From assembly GCF_001189295.1 (NCBI RefSeq), contig NZ_CP012159.1, positions 4,914,525 through 4,978,524 of the forward strand: a DNA stretch of 64,000 nt, given 5' to 3'. Below the pieces are notes generated by a model. It ran no database searches, had not been told where the DNA came from, and was given only the letters and a program-made list of their open reading frames with translations. Source of the stretch: Chondromyces crocatus. Lineage in GTDB: Bacteria; Myxococcota_A; Polyangia; Polyangiales; Polyangiaceae. This document shows, piece after piece, positions 49,756 through 59,795 of the stretch. Position 1 is the stretch's first letter; each line of letters opens with the position of its first letter. A program made the position numbers and the translations under genes.

Positions 49756-50168
49756 AGCCCAGGTCCAGCGCTCTCCGCACCGACGCCTGAATCGAGCCTC
49801 ACCGACGCCTGGATCGAGCCAATCCCTCCGAACAGCAAAGGCCCTCTCTGCCCTGGCGGAGAGGGCCGCCTGCATTCATCGGCGGCACCCTCACGCCACC
49901 ACCTCGCGCGACGTGCATCACCCCTCTGTGGCTCCCGGACGCGCCGTCGGAATCGTGCATTCCACACAGCGCGGTTGACCCTCCCGCGTGCTGCGGGTGA
50001 CCTTCATCATGCGGCGGAGCGCACCTGCTCCGCCGTCTGCTGCGGCGCTTGATACCCATGGGGGGTCGATCGTGCCGCCAGCTGGAGTCGCTCCCGTGGC
50101 GCCGTGGGCTGCGGGAGCCGTCGCGTCTGCGCCTCCAGGGCGTGGTCACGAGAAAGGAGAAGGCGGAG
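49756..50168. other. 413-bp intergenic region with a hairpin and a 20-bp direct repeat
   Basis: ACCGACGCCTGAATCGAGCC at 49779-49798 recurs with one mismatch at 49801-49820. A hairpin (stem GGCCCTCTCTGCC/GGCGGAGAGGGCC, 49840-49867, one mismatch) follows without a T-run; it may end the preceding gene's transcript. A plausible promoter for the RCC1 gene is not obvious. No gene seen. Confidence 0.5.
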
Positions 50169-51524
50169 ATGCGCGTCTGGAGTCTCTTCTTCGCAGTGGG
50201 TTCCCTCGCCCTCGCCAGCGGCTGCGCCGACGACACCGAGCCGGCCGTGGATGCCGCAGGCACGGCGACCGATCTGTCCCTCGGAGCCCATCACGCCTGC
50301 GTGATCCGGAGCGATGGTCAGGTCAAATGCTGGGGTCATGCGCTCCACAACCAGCTCGGCCTCAGTGACGGCAAGAACCGCGGCGATCTGCCGGGTGGGA
50401 TGGGGGACGCACTCCCGAGCGTCCAGCTGGGAAGCGGCCGGCACGCCACCGCGATCTCCGCGAGCAGCTCCCACACGTGCGCCGTGCTGGACGACGGCCA
50501 GCTCAAGTGCTGGGGCACAGGCTTCGAAGGGCAGCTCGGGCTCGGGAGCATGCACCATACGGGCATCACCCCGGAAGAGATGGGGGATGCGCTCCCTGCC
50601 GTCGACCTCGGGAGAGGAGCGCTGACCGTCGCCGTCTCGGCGGCCAGAGAGCACACCTGCGCCCTCCTGGACAGCGGGAGCGTCAAGTGCTGGGGAGAGC
50701 TCTTGTTCGGCCGGCTCGGTCTGGGGATGACCTACGGAGGCCCGCACGGCCTCTCCATCGGGGATGGTCCTGGCGAGATGGGCGATGCCTTGCCGACCGT
50801 CGACCTTGGCACGGGAAAGACGGCCGTGGCCATCGCCACGGGCGACGAGCACACCTGCGCGCTCTTGAATGATGCCCGCGTCAAATGCTGGGGAAACGCT
50901 TCCCTGACGGGGACCGGCAGCCTCCATGACATCGGTCATGATCCCGACGGCATGGGCGACGCGCTCCCCCCCATCGATCTCGGACGGGGAAGGACGGTCA
51001 CGGCCATCGCCGCAGGAGGCATGCACACGTGCGCGCTCCTCGATGACGGCACCGTGAAATGCTGGGGCGTGAACAACGACGGCCAGCTCGGCCTCGGGGA
51101 TACCGAGCAGCGCACCCGGACGCGTGACATGGGCGACGCGCTCCCGAGAGTCGACCTCGGGACGGGCAAAGCGGCCATTGCCATCACCGCTGGCTCCTCG
51201 CACACCTGTGCCCTCCTCCACGACCGTTCCGTCAAGTGCTGGGGGTACGACAACGGCACCGGCTGCCTCGGCGTGGGCGCCAGCGGACAGATTGGCGACG
51301 AACCTGGCGAGATGGGCGACGCGCTGCTCGCCGTCGACCTCGGGAAGGGAAAGAAGGCCGTCCAGATCCAGGCCGGCGTGGCCCACACCTGCGCACGCCT
51401 CGACGACGACACCGTGAAATGCTGGGGCCGCAACGACAGCGGCCAGCTCGGCCTCGGCGACACCAACGCCCGTGGAACCACGACATCCCAGATGGGCGAC
51501 AACCTCCCGGCTGTCTCCTTCTGA
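50169..51524 (+). CDS. RCC1-repeat lipoprotein
   Basis: A 451-residue exported lipoprotein (lipobox LALASGC) made of seven RCC1-type repeats, each ending HTCALLDDGTVKCWG or close, with GDALP-type linkers. Such repeats fold into a seven-bladed propeller; the bacterial proteins are secreted and of unknown role, and they are very common in myxobacteria. AAGGAGAAGGCGGAG precedes the ATG at 50169. Cysteines in every blade (CALL...KCWG) probably form disulfides, consistent with an extracytoplasmic place. Confidence 0.92.
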   Translation: MRVWSLFFAVGSLALASGCADDTEPAVDAAGTATDLSLGAHHACVIRSDGQVKCWGHALHNQLGLSDGKNRGDLPGGMGDALPSVQLGSGRHATAISASSSHTCAVLDDGQLKCWGTGFEGQLGLGSMHHTGITPEEMGDALPAVDLGRGALTVAVSAAREHTCALLDSGSVKCWGELLFGRLGLGMTYGGPHGLSIGDGPGEMGDALPTVDLGTGKTAVAIATGDEHTCALLNDARVKCWGNASLTGTGSLHDIGHDPDGMGDALPPIDLGRGRTVTAIAAGGMHTCALLDDGTVKCWGVNNDGQLGLGDTEQRTRTRDMGDALPRVDLGTGKAAIAITAGSSHTCALLHDRSVKCWGYDNGTGCLGVGASGQIGDEPGEMGDALLAVDLGKGKKAVQIQAGVAHTCARLDDDTVKCWGRNDSGQLGLGDTNARGTTTSQMGDNLPAVSF

Positions 51525-51810
51525 GCTGAAGCGCACCTCGAGCCCGACCACCATCGTCCCCTCGACGGCCATCTTCGACGTCTCCGGCCAGCACATCTTC
51601 CGGTTTCCCAGGAGCGACGCCTACGGTGACCACGACGACCTTCTCGTGGACCGAGCGCGCTGGTTCGCGACCTGCCGAGCCCTCGGCGACATCGCCTTCG
51701 GTGTGACCCTGGCGCGAGAGGAATACTTCACTGCAGGCCACCGGGCATTGCAATGGCGCTGATCGAACCGCGCTTGCGAACTTCGCGTCGCCCCCTTCCG
51801 CGCCTCGGAC

Positions 51811-52554
51811 TCAATCGCAGAGCCGTTCGAGATATCGCTCCCGGTGGAGCAGAAAATCCCGCGTGAGCTGGTAGTGCTCCGTTTCCTCGTAGCGAACTGG
51901 CGCGATCCCCTCCGAGGAGAGGAGATAGATCTGCGCGTCTGGATACGCCATGACGATCGGCGAGTGGGTGGCGACCACGAACTGCGATCCTCCGCGCGAG
52001 ACGAGGTCATGCATCCTGGCGAGGAGGACGAGCTGCTTGGATGGCGAGAGCGCCGCCTCGGGCTCATCGAGCACATACAAACCGTTCGGACCGAACCGGT
52101 GCTTCAACAGCGCGACGAAGGCTTCCCCGTGCGACTGTTCATGGAGGTCCCGGCCACCATAAGCATCCACGACATCGAGACGCTGGATCTCCGTCGCAAC
52201 GTTGAAGAAGCTCTCCGCGCGCAAGAAGAACCCCGTCCGCTCCCGTCGTGCTCCTCGCACCAATCGTGCGCACCGGTGAAGCTCCGACTCGGAGCGGCGC
52301 GTGGAAAACGAAAAATTGCGGGTTCCGCCTTCCGGGTTGAGGCCAGCAAGAACCGCGATGGCTTCGATGAGCGTCGACTTTCCCGAGCCGTTGTCCCCGA
52401 CGAGGAACGTGACCTTCGGATGGAGCGGCAGCGGTTCCAGCTGTTCCAGCGAGCGTATCGCCGCGATCGAGAAGGGATAGGCGTTCCAGTCGGTGACGCG
52501 CGTGCGGACCAGCGAGAGCGCACGCAAGAAAGGCTCAGGTACGTGTCGTTTCAT
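51811..52554 (-). CDS. ABC-type AAA ATPase (SMC/RecF-like), small
   Basis: A 247-residue ATPase of the AAA_21/AAA_15 type found in defence and DNA-repair proteins. Walker A is GDNGSGKST (53-61), a signature-like LHEQSHGEAF (137-146), Walker B is YVLDEPEAALSP (160-171) with the catalytic Glu, and the switch His is in VATHSPIVM (His197). It lacks coiled-coil arms, so it is a minimal head domain. It lies third in the same direction after the Rhs gene and the Zn-finger protein, with a 168-bp gap, and may be part of that locus. No nuclease (TOPRIM) domain is present. Confidence 0.85.
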   Translation of the reverse strand: MKRHVPEPFLRALSLVRTRVTDWNAYPFSIAAIRSLEQLEPLPLHPKVTFLVGDNGSGKSTLIEAIAVLAGLNPEGGTRNFSFSTRRSESELHRCARLVRGARRERTGFFLRAESFFNVATEIQRLDVVDAYGGRDLHEQSHGEAFVALLKHRFGPNGLYVLDEPEAALSPSKQLVLLARMHDLVSRGGSQFVVATHSPIVMAYPDAQIYLLSSEGIAPVRYEETEHYQLTRDFLLHRERYLERLCD

Positions 52555-52722
52555 GGACGGCTCGAAGGTGAATCGTCGGGGGGCGTGCTTGCAACGGACT
52601 CCTCTCGCCACGTCGATGTTTTTGCCTGCCGGCGACCATCAGTCCACGGCGCGCTGCGTGAGCAACCCGCTCCGGGGACCACGTGTGAAGGGGGGCGAGC
52701 AGTCCATCGACATGGCGCAGGG

Positions 52723-53511
52723 TTATTTCCTGGCAAATCGCGAGGCGAGCTGCCGGTAGAATCCCACAGGCTCGATCTGGGCGAATCTCTGCATGCTTGC
52801 AGTGCGCTCATCGGGCGTCTTCTGCACCAGACGAGCCATGAGACTCGCGTACCGATGTCCGGCTTCGCGAAAGAGCCGATCCGCTGACCGGATGGCGTCG
52901 ACAGGAGCCTTCGTTTGCAGCTCTTTCCGAACCGGAATCCCAAGCTCCTGGATGACCTCAGCGGAAAGCGTGCTGAGCGACTCGGGGAGAGCGTCATCCT
53001 TGGGATCCATGAACTCGACGAGCTTCGTCAACAGGCGGAGACGAGAGTTCGGCGATAGACCGTGGTTCTGTACCAATGCCTCCTCAATCTCCTGCCGCGC
53101 TTCACCGTGTTCCCCGCATAGACTCAGTACCCATGCCTTTTCCAGTGTGTGCTCTGTGCGCTCCTCTGCTGTCCGCAGAAGTGTGGTTGGAATGGAGAGA
53201 ATTTCGTTGCGCGCCTCGTGATAACGCTTGCGGGTCGCGAAGATGAGGGCTCGCTGGGACTTGATGCTCTTCTGTAGCCATCCATCGTAATCCTGGAGCG
53301 CATTCTCCTCATTCAAGTGATCCAGCAGTCGGAGTGCTTCATCTGGAGAGGAGTCCGTCAATCTGATGACATCCATCACAGCTTCGTCGAAGGCCATACG
53401 TACACGAAGCAGATCGGCGCATCGGTCACACAGTCGTAGGCTCCGTCCCTCCACATCTTGCTGGAGACCAGGATTCTGATGGCACTCATCGCAGAGAGGC
53501 AAGTCCTGCAT
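52723..53511 (-). CDS. Zinc-finger helical protein directly after the Rhs gene
   Basis: A 262-residue protein with an N-terminal zinc finger (CDEC at 7-10 and CDRC at 28-31) followed by a long helical region (AFDEAVMDVIRLTDSSPDEA, then LLDHLNEENALQDYDGWLQK). The helices look like tetratricopeptide-type repeats (KAWVLSLCGEHGEARQEIEE). Its ATG shares one base with the Rhs stop (TGATG), so it is translationally coupled to it. In Rhs toxin loci the gene in this place is usually the immunity protein, so this one is a candidate; the fold is not that of a known immunity family. Confidence 0.7.
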   Translation of the reverse strand: MQDLPLCDECHQNPGLQQDVEGRSLRLCDRCADLLRVRMAFDEAVMDVIRLTDSSPDEALRLLDHLNEENALQDYDGWLQKSIKSQRALIFATRKRYHEARNEILSIPTTLLRTAEERTEHTLEKAWVLSLCGEHGEARQEIEEALVQNHGLSPNSRLRLLTKLVEFMDPKDDALPESLSTLSAEVIQELGIPVRKELQTKAPVDAIRSADRLFREAGHRYASLMARLVQKTPDERTASMQRFAQIEPVGFYRQLASRFARK

Positions 53512-56500
53512 CAGTTGTAATCTCCAGGGAGTGGACATCGATCAAATGGCCAGGCGCCTGCGCGTTTGCATTCTCTGAAACAGCCACCGCAGTCCTTTCG
53601 ATTGCCGTAAGTTCCACGGTTCCACTCCGGCTGCCACGGGTCCTGGAGGCAGAACTCCTGCAGCTTGAGACAGCGCTCAAGCTCAGGGTCGTCCGATGCC
53701 GCATCGCTGGACAGAGCGACACTCATGATGAGGCAGAGACCAAGAATGCCAGTGGTGGCGGTCACAGCAGGAAGCAGGAGCGGAGCCTGGAAGATACCGA
53801 CGCCGACGCCGAACCACTTGACCGCCTCAGCGTAGTTGCCGGTGGGATCGATGCGGTTCATCGGATCCCCCAGCGCGTAGGCGTAGAGGTTGGCATCACC
53901 GCCGTCGAAGAGGAGTGGATCCTTGGCGGTCCATCGGCTCGTCTCAGGGTCGTAGTCGCGCGCGCCAAACCGCACGAGATGCGTGTCTGGATCGTACAGT
54001 CCCCCCGCAAAGCCGAAGGGCTGGAAGCCCGGGTTGGTGTCGAGCAGGACGCGGCCAAAGGCGTCGTAGTCGATCCGCTGGGCAATCGCTCCTGTGGCAG
54101 CGTCGATGACGAGCCGCACGCTGCCGACGTGGTCGGTGATGAGCCGATACACCGCGCCTTGCTTGAGCATCACCTCCGGGACATTGATCCTGTCGACATA
54201 GATGAAGCGGGCAACGACCGCGCCGCTCGGGCCTATCTCGGCAGCCGGCTGGAGCCTGTCACGGTAAAACCAGCCCTGCACCAGCGTGCCGTCGACCTTC
54301 TTGCCGACACGACGTCCGAGGCCATCCACCACGTAGTCGACCACCGAGCCGCTGGGCAGCGTCACCTGCCGCAGGTTGCCGAGATCGTCGTAGCTGTAGT
54401 GCGTGGTGTCACCGGTGGCGGTATCCATGCGGTTTTGAAGGGGGCCCGCATCGTCGTAGGTGAAGACGAGGTCCCCTTGAGAGAGCAAACGATCCTGCGC
54501 ATCGAAGTGCCCCTCGACCGTGGCATCGGGCGTGACACGAGCGAGGTGATTCCCGTTCTCGTCGTGATCGATGTGAAGCGCCAAGCTGCTGTCGAGGTAG
54601 ACGTCGCGCAGACGCCCTGTGAGATCGTAGTCGTAGCCGATGACGTGGGTGATTCCGTTCAGCGTTTCGGTCTTCTCGACGATGCGACCCAGCAGATCAC
54701 GGCTGTAGGCGACCGTCATCAAGGGAGAGCCATCGACAACGACGTTCCGCCCGATGATCTCGCCGTAAGCATCATGGCTCAGCGTCTCGACCACCTGCCC
54801 GACGGTGATGCCTTTGAGCAAACCGTTCTGGGAATCGCGTGTGAGCGTGAGTGGTCCAGCGCTGGTGAGCAGGCCATCGGGATCTCGCCCGAACGCCACC
54901 GCGTACCCACCGTTCACCTGCTCCTCTGCGAGCTTCAGATCGTTGTCGTAGATCCGATGCACGGTGCCGCTGATGGCGCCTGTCCAGGAGATGTCGGTGA
55001 GCAGCTCCCCATCGTGGATGAAGCTCAAACCAGCCCCGGCCGGCCCGGTGAGGGTCGCCAGCTTGCCAGTGGTCGGGTGGTACGTGCGCGAGACGGTTCC
55101 CGCGCCGGATGTGAGCGCGGACAGGCGCCCCGCCGCATCCCGCGCATGGGTCAGCGCCGCGCCGCCAGGCAAGGTCGTCGTGGCGAGCTGGCCGTCGAGG
55201 TCGTAGCTCCATTGCGTTGGTGTCGTCGGTCCAGCGGCCGGAGATGGCGGTGTGTACGACGCACGCAGATCGAGCGCCGTGTAACCGAAGCTGTGCGCAG
55301 GTCGGCCGGGCGGCGTCACCGAGACCAGGTTCCCGACGAGGTCATGCTCGTAGAGCACCACGTCACCATCCGGCCGCAGTGCTTCCTGCACGCGCCCCAC
55401 CGGATCGACGACGAACCCCTCCACCTGCCCGAGCGGATCGGTCGTGCTGACCCGAAACCCGTGCGGACCGTAGGCATGCGTGATGGTGCGCATCCCCTGC
55501 GTCATGGCGTCGAGGCGCCCGTGCGGCCCATAGGTGAGCTGCACGGGATGAATTCCTGCTACCACGATCTGCACGACACGACCTTGCAGATCCGCCGTCG
55601 TGACGAAGCTCTGGCCCGCCGGTGTCGTGCGTGTCGTCGTCCGTGTCCCTCGCGCAAATACGTCGACGAATGACTTTCCGTTGATGTTCGTGATGTCCTG
55701 AAGGGCGACGAAGCTCGACGGATCGGCAGGGTTCGACAATGTGGCGCTGCGTGAGCGCGTCACCGTGAGCGCCCGGCCACCTGGTGTGGTGAGGATCTCC
55801 TGCTTCCGGTAAGGCGACAGCATCCCGAACACCGGATCGGGCGCCAGCGACCAGCGCACCGTGCGCCCGTCCGGAAGCTGCATCGTGGTCTGTCCAGCGG
55901 CACCTGGACCCCGCGTCCCCATCAGCCCGGCGCTGCTCGTGACGCTACGCTGCACGTCAGCCGCCCCCGGACGCTGGACCGCATACGTGGTGCTCCGTCC
56001 GAGTGCCGTCGTCACACTCACCCTACGCCCATTGCCGACCGCACTGCGCGTGAGTGTCTTGCTGCCGCCGGCAGGATCGCTGTCTTGCGTGAGCTGCCCG
56101 AGGGCGTCGTACGCAAACGTGTGCTCACGGCCGAGCGCATCGGTGCGTCGGGTGAGCAGCCCGCGGGCGTCGTAGCCGAGGGTGGTGTTCTCGCTGGCGG
56201 GGTTACTGACAGCAGCCAGCAACCCTACGGCATCGATGCTCAACGTGGTGGTCTGCCCGAACGCTCCAGTGAGCGCCGTGGCCGTCCCGCTGGACCCCCG
56301 CGAAATCGTCAGCAGCGCGCCATCTCCATCCTGAATCGCTGTGAGAAGTCCCGCCTGATCGTACTGAAACCCTAGCAGCGTCGCCCCCGTCCGCACATCG
56401 ATCGTGCGCAGGTGCCGCCCCGTCCCACTGAACACGTATGCCTTCCGGGCATCCTCGGTCGGGATGGCCACCTCCGTGAGCGCCACCCCGGGCAGTGGCG

Positions 56501-59500
56501 ATCGCGCGATCCGCCGTACCCGGTGCAGCACCATCTCGGCCGTGTACAGACCGCCATCCGGTCCCAGCGCGAGCTGCGCGATGGTCCCGACGCGCGCATT
56601 CAGGGCGCGCTCCCCTTCAGGCAGCGGAACATCGCAGCAGCTCCCGGTCCCCGCGACCGGCTGGATCACCCCATCCGGCGTGATGCTCCGGATCAGGTAG
56701 CCCGTGCTATCTGCAACGTGGAGCGTCCCCTCCGCGTCCAGCACCGCAGCCGTCGGATTCCGCAGCCGAGCCGCCCGCGCTGGCCCGCCATCCCCCGTCG
56801 TTCCTGCGATGCCTGTTCCCGCAAACGTCGTGATCCTTCCGCGCCGATCGACCTGACGGATCCGGTGGTTGTCGTGGTCGACGACGAACAACCCCCCATC
56901 ACGCGCGACCACGACCCCTCGCGGACTCCCGAGGCGTGCCGCCGTCGCCAGCCCCCCATCCCCCGAGAACCCCGCCGTCCCGGTACCCGCAACCGTGGTG
57001 ATCGTCCCATCCGGCCCCACCCGCCGGATGCGGTGGTTCTGCGTGTCGGCGATGAACAGCGTTCCATCCTCGGTCACCGCGACGCTGAGCGGATTCCGGA
57101 GCTGCGCTTGCGTCGCCGGCCCCCCGTCCCCCGAGAAACCCGCCGTGCCGCTCCCAGCGACCGTGGTGATCGTCCCATCCGCCGCGATCTTGCGCACCCG
57201 ATGGCCACCTTGCTCTGCGATGTAGACGCTCCCATCCGCCCCCAGCGCGAGCCCTCTCGGCGCCTGGACCTGCGCCTGCAAGGCCGGCCCCCCATCTCCC
57301 GCACCACCGCTCACCCCTGTGCCCGCGACCGGCCAGATGAGCCCCTCCGGATCGACTCGCCGGATGCGCGCCTGCCCCGTGGAGCTCAGGTACACGCTCC
57401 CATCCGGCCCCACCGCCACCCCGGAGACCGTATCCAGCGGCGCCTGGATCGCGAGCCCTCCATCCCCGAGCGCCCCTGTGGTCCCCCCCTTGCCCGCCAC
57501 CGTGCGCAGCTCGGTCCCCAGCGCGGCCCCCGTCTGCCGCCGTCCATCCCCCAGGTAGAGCACCTCCGCGCTCGGGCTGTAGACGTGGTGTACATCGACC
57601 GTCCAACCGCCGAGCCCCAGCGCCGACGCCGTGAGCCCCCCGAGTCGACCTCGCCATCGCTTCCACGCGATGACATCGCTGCGCGTGCGGCTGTACGCGA
57701 TGTCCTCGCTCGCGAACGCCCCGAAGGCTGGCGCCGAGTCCCGCGGTGCCAGGTACACCCCCTCGTAGGCGTACCCGATCCGCACCGTGATCGGCTGCTC
57801 CCCCTGCATCTCACGACCGAAGGCATCCTTGCCGTCCCACGAGAACGTCGTCTCGCTGCTCGGCGCGCAAGGACAAGCGAACGACTGCTCGATGTGCCGC
57901 CCCGCGATCTCGACGTGCAGCTCGATGCGCTTCACCGACGCGGGGACGCCTCCACGCGCGAGCGGGATCGTCAGCGTGCTCCGCGCCGCATGACCCGCCG
58001 CGCGATCACTCCGGTAGTGCAGCGAGAACGGCGTCCCAGCGATGGGCAGCGCCTCCCCGAGCACCTGGTTCTCGCAGTCGATGATCGAGCCTTGCTCCTC
58101 GCAGGCCGCGGGCTCCGGCTCACTCCGGTCGGGATTCCGGTTCTCCTCGCCGCCGTCCCCACCCTCGCCCCCCTCCATCGAGCAGGTCAGGCTCAAGGGC
58201 ACGCACGCATCGGCCGGAAACCCGTACGGCCAGTTCGCGTCCCATGGCGTGAAATGCTGGATCGGCACCCGCCACAGCGAATGCCCGGGTGCGTAGAGTG
58301 CTGCGAGCTTCGCTTGCTCCTCCGGCGTGATGCCCAGGAGGTCCAGCGTGGCGCTGTCGTCGGCCGCCCCGTCGCCATCCGTGTCGAGCGTCGCAAGGCC
58401 AGAGAGGACATCGACGATCGCGATCACACGCCCATTGTCCGAAGGGACCCACGCTGCCCGCGCGCGGTCGTAGTAGCCCATCGGCACCACCGTACCGGCG
58501 GGAAACCCGAGGAAATTGTCGACGTAGAACGGGATGGCTTGGTTGAACACCACGCTCACCGCCCCCACGGCGAGCGCCTCGTCCGCGCTCAGCTCGACAG
58601 CGTACGTGTACCCGCTCGTCGGCGGCAGCTCACCCGGCATCGCGGCTGGACCGTGCTCTCCCACCGTGTACTCGGTGGCGCGTAAGCTGAGCGTGGAGAG
58701 CGGCTGGAGCGTGCCATCCGGCAGCAGAAGCTCGGCCGTCGTGCCTGGTGGAAACAGGACCGTCGCCTGGCGGGTGCCATCCGCGTCGGTGACGACGCTG
58801 CCGCGGGCTTCGGCATAGGGAGGGGCGGTGTCGAGATCGAGCCGCGTGACCTGCGGATCGAGCGGAACGAGCACGACGTCCGGAGCCAGCGCATGGCCTT
58901 GCCACGGAACGTCGACCCGACGCGCCGCTGGTAAGAAGCCGGCAGCTTCGTAGGTCACCACGAGCGACCCGCCCCCTCGAGCCACCATGGTGAAGCCGCC
59001 ATCGGCGAACGTGCGCGTCGTCCCGTACTCCGGGTGATCGAGCACGGAGATGGTCACCTCGGGCAACGGGTCGCCGTCGACGCGGCGCACCGTGCCTCGA
59101 AGCCCGGCGGCGCGTCGCGGAGAAAGGATGCTCGGATCGGCGCCAGGCTGGATCGGATCGACGCCTTCGAGCAGGAACGCGAGGCCGTCCGCAGGTAAAG
59201 ACGCCACCGTGCGATCGAGCGGCGCGCAAGCCGTGTGCGTGATGCCATTCACGGCATCGCACGCGTCGAATGTGCAGGGATTCCCATCGTCAATCGCGGG
59301 CGGCGCTCCTGGAGCGCAATGGCCCGCCCCGTCGCACGCCTCGTCCCCATTGCACGGGTCGGCATCGGGGCAGGGCGTCCCCGAAGGGGCGGGAGGACCG
59401 TTTGCGCCCTGAGGAAGGCAGACGGTGACCGTGGATGCACCCCCTTGGCCCCCTCCTGCGCCTTGCGCATCTGCGCTGCCATGGCCACCAGCCCCGCCGC

Positions 59501-59795
59501 TGCCACCGGCACCGCCGCTGCCACCGGCACCTGCGCTGCCATGGCCACCAGCCCCACCCCCGTGGATGCCGCCGCTACCACCGCCGGTCCCGGCCTGCGC
59601 ATCGTCGCGACCGCCATGTCCACCACCGGAAGGCGCGCCAGCCGTGCTGCTCGTCGTCGAGGCTCCATCCGCTCCTGCATGTGCGTCATGGCCTCCCATT
59701 CCCTGAGAGGAATCCCGGGAAGGAGCAGGCGGATTGCAGGCGCAAAGCAGGGCGAGCGCCATCCCTGAAGAGAGGCGAGGACTCATCCAGCGCAT
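53511..59795 (-). CDS. Very large Rhs/YD-repeat lipoprotein with NHL propeller and Cys-rich tip
   Basis: A 2094-residue exported lipoprotein; the start ATG at 59795 has GGAGGG nine bases upstream, and the lipobox LLCAC lies at residues 16-20. Order: Gly-rich repeat region (about 30-125), Cys-rich block, carboxypeptidase-regulatory-like beta domain (VSVLDHPEYGTTRTFADGGF region), an Rhs-entry domain with CENQVLGEALPIAG, about six NHL propeller blades (GDGGPATQAQLRNPLSVAV type), then many YD repeats ending in the Rhs core mark YDPETSRWTAKDP and YALGDPMNRIDPTGN. The last 108 residues form the variable tip, with a hydrophobic segment and seven cysteines (RKDCGGCFRECKRAG). That tip is the expected toxin slot, but no toxin family is recognised. 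Confidence 0.88.
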   Translation of the reverse strand: MRWMSPRLSSGMALALLCACNPPAPSRDSSQGMGGHDAHAGADGASTTSSTAGAPSGGGHGGRDDAQAGTGGGSGGIHGGGAGGHGSAGAGGSGGAGGSGGAGGHGSADAQGAGGGQGGASTVTVCLPQGANGPPAPSGTPCPDADPCNGDEACDGAGHCAPGAPPAIDDGNPCTFDACDAVNGITHTACAPLDRTVASLPADGLAFLLEGVDPIQPGADPSILSPRRAAGLRGTVRRVDGDPLPEVTISVLDHPEYGTTRTFADGGFTMVARGGGSLVVTYEAAGFLPAARRVDVPWQGHALAPDVVLVPLDPQVTRLDLDTAPPYAEARGSVVTDADGTRQATVLFPPGTTAELLLPDGTLQPLSTLSLRATEYTVGEHGPAAMPGELPPTSGYTYAVELSADEALAVGAVSVVFNQAIPFYVDNFLGFPAGTVVPMGYYDRARAAWVPSDNGRVIAIVDVLSGLATLDTDGDGAADDSATLDLLGITPEEQAKLAALYAPGHSLWRVPIQHFTPWDANWPYGFPADACVPLSLTCSMEGGEGGDGGEENRNPDRSEPEPAACEEQGSIIDCENQVLGEALPIAGTPFSLHYRSDRAAGHAARSTLTIPLARGGVPASVKRIELHVEIAGRHIEQSFACPCAPSSETTFSWDGKDAFGREMQGEQPITVRIGYAYEGVYLAPRDSAPAFGAFASEDIAYSRTRSDVIAWKRWRGRLGGLTASALGLGGWTVDVHHVYSPSAEVLYLGDGRRQTGAALGTELRTVAGKGGTTGALGDGGLAIQAPLDTVSGVAVGPDGSVYLSSTGQARIRRVDPEGLIWPVAGTGVSGGAGDGGPALQAQVQAPRGLALGADGSVYIAEQGGHRVRKIAADGTITTVAGSGTAGFSGDGGPATQAQLRNPLSVAVTEDGTLFIADTQNHRIRRVGPDGTITTVAGTGTAGFSGDGGLATAARLGSPRGVVVARDGGLFVVDHDNHRIRQVDRRGRITTFAGTGIAGTTGDGGPARAARLRNPTAAVLDAEGTLHVADSTGYLIRSITPDGVIQPVAGTGSCCDVPLPEGERALNARVGTIAQLALGPDGGLYTAEMVLHRVRRIARSPLPGVALTEVAIPTEDARKAYVFSGTGRHLRTIDVRTGATLLGFQYDQAGLLTAIQDGDGALLTISRGSSGTATALTGAFGQTTTLSIDAVGLLAAVSNPASENTTLGYDARGLLTRRTDALGREHTFAYDALGQLTQDSDPAGGSKTLTRSAVGNGRRVSVTTALGRSTTYAVQRPGAADVQRSVTSSAGLMGTRGPGAAGQTTMQLPDGRTVRWSLAPDPVFGMLSPYRKQEILTTPGGRALTVTRSRSATLSNPADPSSFVALQDITNINGKSFVDVFARGTRTTTRTTPAGQSFVTTADLQGRVVQIVVAGIHPVQLTYGPHGRLDAMTQGMRTITHAYGPHGFRVSTTDPLGQVEGFVVDPVGRVQEALRPDGDVVLYEHDLVGNLVSVTPPGRPAHSFGYTALDLRASYTPPSPAAGPTTPTQWSYDLDGQLATTTLPGGAALTHARDAAGRLSALTSGAGTVSRTYHPTTGKLATLTGPAGAGLSFIHDGELLTDISWTGAISGTVHRIYDNDLKLAEEQVNGGYAVAFGRDPDGLLTSAGPLTLTRDSQNGLLKGITVGQVVETLSHDAYGEIIGRNVVVDGSPLMTVAYSRDLLGRIVEKTETLNGITHVIGYDYDLTGRLRDVYLDSSLALHIDHDENGNHLARVTPDATVEGHFDAQDRLLSQGDLVFTYDDAGPLQNRMDTATGDTTHYSYDDLGNLRQVTLPSGSVVDYVVDGLGRRVGKKVDGTLVQGWFYRDRLQPAAEIGPSGAVVARFIYVDRINVPEVMLKQGAVYRLITDHVGSVRLVIDAATGAIAQRIDYDAFGRVLLDTNPGFQPFGFAGGLYDPDTHLVRFGARDYDPETSRWTAKDPLLFDGGDANLYAYALGDPMNRIDPTGNYAEAVKWFGVGVGIFQAPLLLPAVTATTGILGLCLIMSVALSSDAASDDPELERCLKLQEFCLQDPWQPEWNRGTYGNRKDCGGCFRECKRAGAWPFDRCPLPGDYN

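Noticed and set aside
47803-49875. A 690-residue minus-strand frame
   Set aside because: Antisense to the thrombospondin-3 lipoprotein; repeated Asp/Gly codons create a long opposite open frame.
56412-58685. A 757-residue plus-strand frame
   Set aside because: Antisense to the Rhs/NHL gene, with repeats from the NHL blades.
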